Shown here: one piece after another, positions 1-5,917 of the stretch
Layout of the letters: every line of letters starts with the position of its first letter
Numbering within the stretch: the stretch's first letter is position 1
From: CAVDWX01 sp963612735
GTDB lineage: Bacteria; Bacillota_I; Bacilli_A; RFN20; CAG-826
Direction of reading: 5' to 3'
DNA: 6,208 nt
NCBI GenBank assembly: GCA_963612735.1
Contig: CAVDWX010000077.1
Coordinates: 1-6,208 of the forward strand
The notes under the pieces: model-generated
Told to the model about the DNA's origin: nothing
Databases searched by the model: none
The model's input: only the letters and a program-made list of their open reading frames with translations
Program-made: the position numbers and the translations under genes

Positions 1-1181
1 TAAAAAGTAAGATTGATATTTGTGAGATTGTAAGTATAACTGGTCTATATCCTAATCGCATGTTTTCATTTTCAAAATTAATGTACATTAAGCAAAATGA
101 GGAAGAACTTTTAAATAAAGCTGATAAGCTTCTCATGGTTGCTCCATATGTTACTTATTTATTAACTGGCATAACTTCTTGTGATTATTCTTTAGCGTCT
201 CGAAGCATGTTATTTGACATTAAAAATAAGACTTGGTCAAAAGAATTAATAAATGCTTGCGGATTAAAAGAATCAATTTTTCCAAAGTTATATAAATGTG
301 ATGAAGTAATAGGAACCGTTAAAAAAGAGTTAGCTAATGAATTAAATCTAGCACCTGATTGTCAAATTTTAGCGAGTGGTCATGACCAATTATTCGCAGC
401 ACTTGGGGCTGGATTATATAAAAGCGAAACGGCAAATGATGGAACTGGGACCGCTGAATGTTTAACAGTTATGTTTAATAATATTCCATCAAATCTATCA
501 TTTTATAAGTATAATTTTTGCGTAGTTCCATACATTATTGATAACACATACATCACTTATGCATTTAATAATACCGGTGGAGCTTTATTAAAATGGCATA
601 AAGAAGAATTATCGCCACTTGAAGCAAAAGAATATAAAGAAAGAAACTTAAATTATTTTGATGTTTTAAATAAAAAGGCAGTTAAACTGCCCACTGATTT
701 ATATGTTCTTCCCTATTTTAATGGAAGTGGAACCCCTTATTTAGATGGTTCTATAAGCGGAGCAATACTTGGTTTAAAGCAAAACACAACTAAAGAAGAA
801 ATATATTTCGCTCTTATGGAAGGTGCTACATTTGAAATTAAATTAAATATCGATTTATTAAAAAAAGAAGGCATAAAAATAAGGAGCATATACTCTACTG
901 GAGGAGGAAGTAAATCCAAAGAGTGGTTACAAATTAAAAGCAATATATATCATAAAAACATTAAAACATTAAGATCTCCAGAAGGTGGGATATATGGCTG
1001 CTATTTAGCGTTAAAACACACTCTTGAACATATCGATTATGAAACGTTAATCAAAGAAAAAATCAAAACCAAACAAATAATTAAACCTGAAAAAGAGATA
1101 AGCAAATTATATAAACTTAGATTCAAAAATTACAAAAAAATATATCCGTTGCTTAAAAAAATAATTGGAGAAAATAATTGA
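1..1181 (+). CDS. FGGY-family carbohydrate kinase (5'-partial, C-terminal ~390 residues)
   Basis: Probably an ATP-dependent cytoplasmic kinase acting on a ketose (pentulose or hexulose) or related polyol. The frame is open to the left edge: codons from position 3 read SITGLYPNRMFSFSKL, a typical FGGY_N segment, so the ATG at 60 is an internal Met and about 100 N-terminal residues lie outside the window. Visible landmarks are VAPYVTYLLTG (about 138-170), DYSLASR followed by FD (from about 183), SGHDQ with the presumed catalytic Asp at 384-386, GTGTAE (about 444-461), and in the C-terminal ATPase-fold half FNNTGG, PYFNGSGTPYLDG, and TGGGSKSKEW (about 897-926, nucleotide binding), then SPEGGIYGCYLA. 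The gene ends in TGA at 1179-1181, which overlaps the ATG of the next gene. The family is clear and no break is visible. Substrate (xylulose, ribulose, fuculose or other) is not decidable; the isomerase and aldolase downstream argue for a ketose. Confidence 0.9.
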   Translation, partial: KSKIDICEIVSITGLYPNRMFSFSKLMYIKQNEEELLNKADKLLMVAPYVTYLLTGITSCDYSLASRSMLFDIKNKTWSKELINACGLKESIFPKLYKCDEVIGTVKKELANELNLAPDCQILASGHDQLFAALGAGLYKSETANDGTGTAECLTVMFNNIPSNLSFYKYNFCVVPYIIDNTYITYAFNNTGGALLKWHKEELSPLEAKEYKERNLNYFDVLNKKAVKLPTDLYVLPYFNGSGTPYLDGSISGAILGLKQNTTKEEIYFALMEGATFEIKLNIDLLKKEGIKIRSIYSTGGGSKSKEWLQIKSNIYHKNIKTLRSPEGGIYGCYLALKHTLEHIDYETLIKEKIKTKQIIKPEKEISKLYKLRFKNYKKIYPLLKKIIGENN

Positions 1182-2503
1182 TGAAATTTGCATTATTTTT
1201 TGGAAATAGAAGTTTCTTTCCAGAAACACTAGTTTCTAGTGCTAGAAAAGAAATGATTGAGGCTGTCTCTTTAGCGGGATTTGAATCGATTACTTTAGAT
1301 AAAAGTGCGACAAAATTTGAAGCGGTAACTAATGAAGAAGATGGTTTAATATACGCTGAGTGGCTCGAAGAACATTGCCAAGAAATAGATGGGGTTATCA
1401 TGTACCTACCTAATTTTTCTGATGAAAGTGGCGCGGTTAAAGCGTTAAGAAACTATGGTGGCCCAATATTAATTCAAGCTTATCCAGATGAAATTGGACA
1501 TATGAATTTTACTAAAAGAAGAGACTCGTTTTGTGAAAAGATTTCTATTTGTAACTATTTCAATCAATGTGGCATTAAATATACTATTTTTAAGCCTCAT
1601 ATCATTCATCCCTTAAATCCTAATTTCATTACTCAAATACGGAAATTTGCCAAGATTTGTCGCGTTTATCACGGCTGTAAGAATTTAGTCATCGGGGCAA
1701 TTGGGGCAAGGTCTACTGCTTTTAAAACAGTGCGTTTTGATGAAGTGACATTAGAGATAAATCATATTACTGTTGAAGCTATCGACTTATCTGAATTATT
1801 CGATAAAATGAATCATATTGCTGATGATAATAAAGATGTCATCGACTTAGTTAAGACATTTGAAAATTATACAGATATGTCGAAGGTTCCTGAAGATAAA
1901 AAAATATATATGGCAAAAGTAACTTTAGGAATATTAAGTTATGTTAAGCAGTATCATTTAAATGCAATTGGAATTAGATGTTGGAATGAATTCCTATCCG
2001 CTAAAAAGATATTGGTATGTCTCATCGTTTCATATCTAAATTCGATTGGTATCCCCACTACTTGTGAAGTTGATGTTTATAACGCATTAGCAATAAGAGT
2101 TCTATCTTTAGCTTCAAATACACCCGCTACAGTCAGGGATTGGAATAATAATTACGGAGATGAAAAAAATAAATGCATTCTCTTCCACTGTGGACCAATG
2201 GCTACTTCGATGGTTGAGGACAAAACAAAAGTTCAAATCCATAAAATGTTTGAAAAATCATACATAGAAGACTGCTCTTGGGGCGTTAATGTTGGTGTTC
2301 TAAAAAAAGGCGATATCACATATGTTTCCACCAAGGTTGAAAATGGAAAGGTTGAATTTTATGTTGGAGAAGCAAAAATCACTGACGACAAATTTGAAAA
2401 AGAATTCTTTGGCTCCTGTGGAGTAGCTAAATTCAACGATTTAGAATCGTTAATGTTTTATATTTGTAAAAATAATTACCACCATCATGTTTCATATACA
2501 TAA
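1181..2503 (+). CDS. L-fucose/D-arabinose isomerase-like protein, C-terminus apparently truncated by an in-frame stop
   Basis: Related to the L-fucose/L-arabinose isomerase superfamily: Mn-type metal-dependent aldose-ketose isomerases of the cytoplasm. The ATG at 1181 is preferred over the TTG at 1178 because GGAG at 1167-1170 sits 10 nt upstream and the ATG overlaps the kinase TGA by one base (translational coupling). It gives 440 residues. The N-terminal half has the Rossmann-like pattern of the family (MKFALFFGNRSFFPE, then GVIMYLPNF, GGPILIQAYPDE) and IGAIGARSTAFKTVRFDE at about 171-188. The C-terminal half carries candidate active-site positions: RCWNE (266-270), GIPTTCEVDVYNAL (290-303; E296 and D298 are candidate metal ligands), FHCGP (335-339) and a late HHHV (434-437). 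The TAA at 2501-2503 cuts the frame where family members usually continue; a family-like tail follows in frame (see next entry). The core and the catalytic-type residues are intact, so the short product could still work. Substrate is unknown. Confidence 0.8.
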   Translation: MKFALFFGNRSFFPETLVSSARKEMIEAVSLAGFESITLDKSATKFEAVTNEEDGLIYAEWLEEHCQEIDGVIMYLPNFSDESGAVKALRNYGGPILIQAYPDEIGHMNFTKRRDSFCEKISICNYFNQCGIKYTIFKPHIIHPLNPNFITQIRKFAKICRVYHGCKNLVIGAIGARSTAFKTVRFDEVTLEINHITVEAIDLSELFDKMNHIADDNKDVIDLVKTFENYTDMSKVPEDKKIYMAKVTLGILSYVKQYHLNAIGIRCWNEFLSAKKILVCLIVSYLNSIGIPTTCEVDVYNALAIRVLSLASNTPATVRDWNNNYGDEKNKCILFHCGPMATSMVEDKTKVQIHKMFEKSYIEDCSWGVNVGVLKKGDITYVSTKVENGKVEFYVGEAKITDDKFEKEFFGSCGVAKFNDLESLMFYICKNNYHHHVSYT

Positions 2504-2572
2504 GGAAAAGAAAAAGATGTTTTAAAAGAAGCATTAGAAAATTATTTAGGTTGAAAAGTTGATTTATTTTAA
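2504..2572 (+). pseudogene. In-frame remnant of the isomerase C-terminal tail beyond the TAA
   Basis: Read in the isomerase frame, the bases after the TAA at 2501-2503 encode GKEKDVLKEALENYLG up to a TGA at 2552-2554, then KVDLF, then TAA at 2570-2572. From memory of the family, fucose-isomerase-like proteins end with a pattern like 'HHVA...G...(V/A)L.EA...YLGW'. Here HHVSYT, the tail, and a TGA in the Trp position match that pattern. The other forward frames here are short and do not give this pattern. I infer a tail lost by a nonsense change (one base from AAA, GAA or CAA to TAA) with a second change TGG to TGA, or an assembly error. The aldolase ribosome binding site lies just after, so the remnant fills almost all of the intergenic space. 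Confidence 0.6.
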
Positions 2573-2577
2573 TTAAA

Positions 2578-2584
2578 AGGAAAG
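2578..2584 (+). promoter_or_regulatory. Ribosome binding site of the aldolase gene
   Basis: The sequence AGGAAAG, with AGGA at 2578-2581, lies 8 nt before the ATG at 2590 and supports that start. I see no convincing promoter or hairpin between the isomerase end and this site, so the aldolase is probably transcribed with the upstream genes. Confidence 0.6.
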
Positions 2585-2589
2585 AAAAA

Positions 2590-3435
2590 ATGTTAGTAAA
2601 TTTAAAAGAAGTTCTAAAAATTGGCCAAGAAAAAGGAATCGGAGTTCCTGCGATTAATACTCCAAATCTCGAAACAATTTTAGCCTCAGTACGCGTAGCG
2701 GAAGAAAAAAATATGCCATTAATTTTAGCTCACGCTCAAATGCATGAAGATGTCATTCATATTGAAGAGATTGGACCAGTAATGCTATATTTTGCAAAAG
2801 TAGCAAAAGTTCCCGTATGTGTTCATTTAGATCACGGTGAATCTTTTGATTTTTGTAAAAAAGCCATTGATATTGGTTTTACCGGGGTCATGATTGATGC
2901 ATCTTTACTACCTTATGAAGAAAATATAAAAGTAACTAAACAAGTCGTTGAATATGCGCATTTACATAATGTTGGCGTTGAAGCTGAATTAGGTGCTTTA
3001 CCGAATCGTGAATCAGGAGGAGTCGTAGAAGGAGATCCTTCTAGACTTTATACCGATCCTAAATTAGTAAAGGATTTTGTTAATAAAACTAATGTCGATG
3101 CGTTAGCGATTGCGTTTGGAACCGCTCACGGCATTTATAAAATAAAGCCAGTATTATCATTCGATATTATTAAGAAATGTAAAGAAGCAGCTTCTATCCC
3201 GTTAGTAATGCATGGAGGAAGCGGGCTTGAACATCAAGATTATATTAAAGCGATTAACGCTGGAATTACTAAAATCAATTACTATACCTATATGTCTTAT
3301 AAGGGATATGAAGCCGCCAAAGAATTGATAAAGAAAGAACCGAGTGGATTTTTCCATGATATTTGCACTGTCGCCACAAAAGCTGAACGAGAAAAACTTG
3401 AAGAAATATTTAACGTTTTTAATAAAGAGGAATAA
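2590..3435 (+). CDS. Class II (zinc-dependent) fructose/tagatose-bisphosphate-type aldolase
   Basis: Cytoplasmic TIM-barrel aldolase of the class II FBP/TBP family (FbaA, GatY/KbaY and YdjI relatives). It cleaves a phosphorylated ketose to DHAP and an aldehyde. At 281 residues it has the usual length of the GatY/KbaY-like branch. Visible in order: GVPAINTPNLET (18-29), a variant of the family's N-terminal 'AFN..NLE'; VCVHLDHGESFD (76-87) with catalytic Asp81 and Zn ligand His82; IDAS (102-105); VEAELG (130-135); AFGTAHGIY (175-183) with Zn ligand His180; VMHGGSG (206-212) with Zn ligand His208 and the phosphate loop; and KINYYT (228-233), matching the family's K-(V/I)-N-x-x-T phosphate-binding position. 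All expected metal and catalytic residues are present. The kinase and isomerase upstream point to a role in sugar breakdown rather than glycolysis. The exact substrate, 1-phosphate or 1,6-bisphosphate, cannot be read from the sequence. Confidence 0.9.
   Translation: MLVNLKEVLKIGQEKGIGVPAINTPNLETILASVRVAEEKNMPLILAHAQMHEDVIHIEEIGPVMLYFAKVAKVPVCVHLDHGESFDFCKKAIDIGFTGVMIDASLLPYEENIKVTKQVVEYAHLHNVGVEAELGALPNRESGGVVEGDPSRLYTDPKLVKDFVNKTNVDALAIAFGTAHGIYKIKPVLSFDIIKKCKEAASIPLVMHGGSGLEHQDYIKAINAGITKINYYTYMSYKGYEAAKELIKKEPSGFFHDICTVATKAEREKLEEIFNVFNKEE
3424..3431 (+). promoter_or_regulatory. Ribosome binding site of the DUF4432 gene, inside the aldolase 3' end
   Basis: AAAGAGGA lies within the last codons of the aldolase gene, 6 nt before the ATG at 3438. 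It fixes that start. With only 2 nt between the aldolase stop and this ATG, the two genes are almost certainly co-transcribed and probably translationally coupled. Confidence 0.7.
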
Positions 3436-3437
3436 TT

Positions 3438-4385
3438 ATGTTAAACAAAAATTATGTTGCTGATATACGAAATTTATGCGGTGCAACTAAATTAACTTAT
3501 AATGAAGGGAAAGGGAAAGGGATGGACGTCATTATTATTAATAACGGCGTTTTAAATTTATATGTCTTACCTGAAAGAGGTTTAGATATATTTCGTTTAG
3601 AAGTAAGAGGTGAAAATATCGCTTATATTTCTAAAAATGGAGTGGTTAATCCACATTATCTAGGCGGAGAAGGGTTTGACTTTTTTAAAACATTTCAAGG
3701 TGGATTTTTGCTTACATGTGGGCTAGATAATGTTATGGGAAAGGATGAGCATAATCATAAAGTCGTTCCTCAACACGGAACATTAACTTATCTTCCAGCC
3801 ATAGATATAAAAACTAGAACTTATGAAAAAGATAATAACATTTTTGTGGAAGTATCTGGGACATTAGAAGATACCGCTTTATTTGGAAGCCATTTAGTAC
3901 TTAAAAGAACGATTACGCTAGAATACGGTAAACTCTACTTTGATTTAAAAGATGAATTAATTAATGAAGGTGCTATAAATGATGAATATATGATTATGTA
4001 TCATCATAATTTTGGATATCCTATCTTTAATAAAGATTCTTCTTTATGGGTAGACCATACTCATATTGATAAAGTGGTATTAAATAGCGATATAGATAAA
4101 TATAATGTTTTTCATGAACCAATCGTTGGTAAGCAAGAAGAAGTCTTTTTACACACAATAAAAGAAGGTGACGATATTCACGTTAGTTTAGAAGGGAATA
4201 ATCATAAAATTAAAATAAGTTGGGACTCATCTATGCTCCCTTACATGATTCAGTGGAAATATGAAGGGGCTAAAGACTATGCCTGTGGATTAGAAGCAGC
4301 GATGTCACCGTTTCCTCAAAAAATCTATCGAAAAATTAAGCCTAGTGAAAAACACATTTTTAAATTTCATTATGAATTTGAATAA
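3438..4385 (+). CDS. DUF4432 / aldose 1-epimerase-like protein
   Basis: Resembles the DUF4432 branch of the galactose-mutarotase-like beta-sandwich superfamily, cytoplasmic proteins that probably interconvert sugar anomers or act on a closely related sugar; direct function for this branch is poorly established. It has 315 residues, slightly short of what I recall for the branch. Typical segments are GMDVIIINNGVLNLYVLPERGLDI (28-51), a long loop VNPHYLGGEGFDFFKTFQGG (70-89), LLTCGLDNVM (91-100), QHGTLTYLPA (112-121, with His113), MYHHNFGYPIF (187-197, with His189/His190) and ACGLEAAMSPFP (282-293, with Glu286). The His/His/Glu arrangement corresponds in order to the catalytic-type residues of mutarotases; that mapping is inferred. 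The gene starts 2 nt after the aldolase stop and is the last of the operon. It most likely supplies the right anomer to the isomerase or kinase. Confidence is high for the family and low for the substrate. Confidence 0.82.
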   Translation: MLNKNYVADIRNLCGATKLTYNEGKGKGMDVIIINNGVLNLYVLPERGLDIFRLEVRGENIAYISKNGVVNPHYLGGEGFDFFKTFQGGFLLTCGLDNVMGKDEHNHKVVPQHGTLTYLPAIDIKTRTYEKDNNIFVEVSGTLEDTALFGSHLVLKRTITLEYGKLYFDLKDELINEGAINDEYMIMYHHNFGYPIFNKDSSLWVDHTHIDKVVLNSDIDKYNVFHEPIVGKQEEVFLHTIKEGDDIHVSLEGNNHKIKISWDSSMLPYMIQWKYEGAKDYACGLEAAMSPFPQKIYRKIKPSEKHIFKFHYEFE

Positions 4386-4410
4386 AGAGGAGATTATCTC
4401 CTTTTTATTT
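4384..4410 (+). terminator. Rho-independent terminator of the sugar operon, shared convergent gap
   Basis: AGGAGA (4388-4393) pairs with TCTCCT (4397-4402) around a TTA loop. The stem can be extended by a G-U and three A-U pairs to ten base pairs (4384-4406), and the right arm runs into TTTTTATTT. The hairpin fills the whole 19-bp gap between the stop of the DUF4432 gene and the stop of the converging ATPase gene, whose TAA complement (4405-4407) lies in the T-tract. On the minus strand the stem is followed by CTTTATT only, so termination there would be weaker. Confidence 0.8.
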
Positions 4411-5826
4411 AGTTTCTTTTCCTAATAGATATATATATGCAATCGCAGGAATCCAATATAAAGATGTCTTATCTTTAATTTGATAAGAAAAATCATCATT
4501 ATTTTTACTAATAATATATCCAGGTTTATCGTTTAAGCCAAATAAAATGATGCCATCATTATCTTTAATTTTAGAAGAAAAACGATATTTACTTTCAATG
4601 AGTTGAATTATGTTCCCATTTAAAGTAATACTAATATCCACTTCTTTCCCTGTTTCGTTTCTAAAAAATCCAACATTATAAAGCCCTTCATCAGAATTAA
4701 TGAAATAATCATAAGTATGTTTAAAAACAATAGATTCGATAGCTAAACCAAGTTGAGTTTCATCAGTATCAACATCTAAATGACGCGTAATAGCAATTCT
4801 AATACCGTTGTCGGAAATATAAACCTTCCGTTTTGGCTTCAAGGCTTTTTTCCCTAATAAACTAGTTTGAGAAGAAATATAAATGAGATTTGATTTTTCT
4901 AAAGCTTCAATATATTGATTACAGGTAGCTCGATCTATACCTAGATTTTTAGAAATAGTCTCAACATTAATAATTTCAGAAGAATGATAGCAAAGATAAA
5001 GATATAAATTAGATAAGCCATCAACATCACGAATTTTATATGCACTAGGAATATCTTGATGAATTGTCTTAATAACAATTTGATCACGAATTAATTTTGA
5101 TATGTAACTATATTGATTGCTACTTGCATATTCAGGAAAACCACCAATTTTAAGATAACGAATAAATTCATCGAATAAACTGTTTATTTTAGAATAAATG
5201 TTATATTGCTTTTGTGTGGGTAGTTGATACATCTTAAAAACATCAACATCTTCAATATCGATTTCTTTATGATTCAATTTACAAAATTCATAAAAAGAAA
5301 ACGTTCCTAATTTAATAGTGTAAAAACGCGCTGCACCACTCTCATCACTTGTTTTATCAATTTCTAAAGAAGAGGAACCACTGATCATAACTCGAGCTTT
5401 CTTATTTAAATCAAAAAGCATTTTTAAAGTTGATTTCCAAGAACTATCTTTTTGAGCTTCATCAACAAAAAAATAAAAATCATCATGAGGATAAATATAT
5501 TTTTTATAAATACGCAATACGTCTTTTATCGTAAATTCTCCATTTGGAAAATCATCAAAAGTATAGAAAATGATTTGACTAGGTGAAACTTTATGTTCAT
5601 TTAATAGTTCATCGATAAGTTGAAACATGATGGTTGATTTGCCAACTCGACGCGGACCAGATAAAACAGGGAAGCGACGAATCTCGTTTAAAAATATATT
5701 TTTGATACGAATATAAGCGTTTCTTTTATGTTCAGGAATTAAGTCATTTTTAATATTTCCACTTATCCACCACGAATTTACTTCAGTAATATTTCTTAAT
5801 ATTTCTAAATCATCAATTTTAGACAT
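4405..5826 (-). CDS. AAA_14 / DUF4143-type P-loop ATPase
   Basis: A 473-residue member of the family of ATP-binding proteins with an N-terminal AAA_14 domain and a C-terminal DUF4143 domain; the cellular role of this family is not established. Features in order: an N-terminal WW (19-20) followed by an R-rich stretch; Walker A GPRRVGKST (57-65); Walker B FYFFVDEAQ (117-125, Asp122 and Glu123); sensor-like MISGSSS (147-153); a GGFPEY motif (228-233); a winged-helix-like segment VETISKNLGIDRATCNQYIEALEKSNLI (288-315); and a C-terminal part with E395, D397 and ESK (411-413), similar in spacing to a PD-(D/E)XK nuclease fold. The ATG is supported by AAAGAGG 7 nt upstream (complement of 5834-5840). 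No break is visible. It is convergent with the sugar operon and has its own promoter, so I see no functional link to it. DNA interaction is plausible but unproven. Confidence 0.88.
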   Translation of the reverse strand: MSKIDDLEILRNITEVNSWWISGNIKNDLIPEHKRNAYIRIKNIFLNEIRRFPVLSGPRRVGKSTIMFQLIDELLNEHKVSPSQIIFYTFDDFPNGEFTIKDVLRIYKKYIYPHDDFYFFVDEAQKDSSWKSTLKMLFDLNKKARVMISGSSSLEIDKTSDESGAARFYTIKLGTFSFYEFCKLNHKEIDIEDVDVFKMYQLPTQKQYNIYSKINSLFDEFIRYLKIGGFPEYASSNQYSYISKLIRDQIVIKTIHQDIPSAYKIRDVDGLSNLYLYLCYHSSEIINVETISKNLGIDRATCNQYIEALEKSNLIYISSQTSLLGKKALKPKRKVYISDNGIRIAITRHLDVDTDETQLGLAIESIVFKHTYDYFINSDEGLYNVGFFRNETGKEVDISITLNGNIIQLIESKYRFSSKIKDNDGIILFGLNDKPGYIISKNNDDFSYQIKDKTSLYWIPAIAYIYLLGKETK

Positions 5827-5833
5827 AATAATG

Positions 5834-5840
5834 CCTCTTT
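5834..5840 (-). promoter_or_regulatory. Ribosome binding site of the ATPase gene
   Basis: On the minus strand AAAGAGG lies 7 nt before the ATG whose complement is at 5824-5826. The same AAAGAGG core precedes the DUF4432 gene, so the two gene groups use the same translation signal. Confidence 0.7.
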
Positions 5841-5850
5841 ATGAATATAT

Positions 5851-5878
5851 ATTAAAACATAATGTAGATTATAGTCAA
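5851..5878 (-). promoter_or_regulatory. Sigma-A-type promoter of the ATPase gene
   Basis: On the minus strand TTGACT (complement of 5873-5878, five of six consensus bases) is separated by 16 nt from TTTAAT (complement of 5851-5856, five of six). A TG one base before the -10 gives an extended -10 element. Transcription would start about 15 nt upstream of the ATPase ribosome binding site. Spacing and matches make this the best promoter in the window, though AT-rich DNA gives chance matches. Confidence 0.62.
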
Positions 5879-5917
5879 CATTATTTGTTAAATTATGCTT
5901 ATTATATTCGACATTAT
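5859..5917. repeat. Repeated heptamer ATAATGT/ACATTAT around the ATPase promoter
   Basis: ATAATGT at 5859-5865 and ACATTAT at 5878-5884 form an inverted repeat with a 12-nt spacer (arm starts 19 bp apart). The pair covers the promoter spacer and touches the -35 box. A third copy, ACATTAT, is at 5911-5917 and is part of a 10-mer TC(A/G)ACATTAT repeated at 5875-5884 and 5908-5917, exactly 33 bp apart. This could be an operator for a regulator, but the arms are short and A/T-rich, so chance cannot be excluded. Confidence 0.35.

Noticed and set aside
60..62. ATG at 60 as the start of the kinase gene
   Set aside because: The frame is open to the left edge and the codons before it encode conserved FGGY_N residues (SITGLYPNR), so this Met is internal.
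737..943. Minus-strand open frame of 68 codons
   Set aside because: It is antisense to conserved kinase sequence, has no plausible homology, and is best explained as a shadow.
1178..1180. TTG as isomerase start
   Set aside because: The directly following ATG has better Shine-Dalgarno spacing and the stop-start overlap typical of coupled genes.
1153..1401. Minus-strand open frame of 82 codons
   Set aside because: It is antisense to the kinase end and the conserved isomerase N-terminus and has no recognisable motif.
4428..4438. Short AT dinucleotide run
   Set aside because: It encodes the YIYL stretch at the ATPase C-terminus and is too short to be a meaningful repeat.
4468..4487. Inverted repeat CTTATC-(8 nt)-GATAAG
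   Set aside because: It lies inside the ATPase coding sequence, has no T-run or promoter context, and is common by chance in AT-rich DNA.
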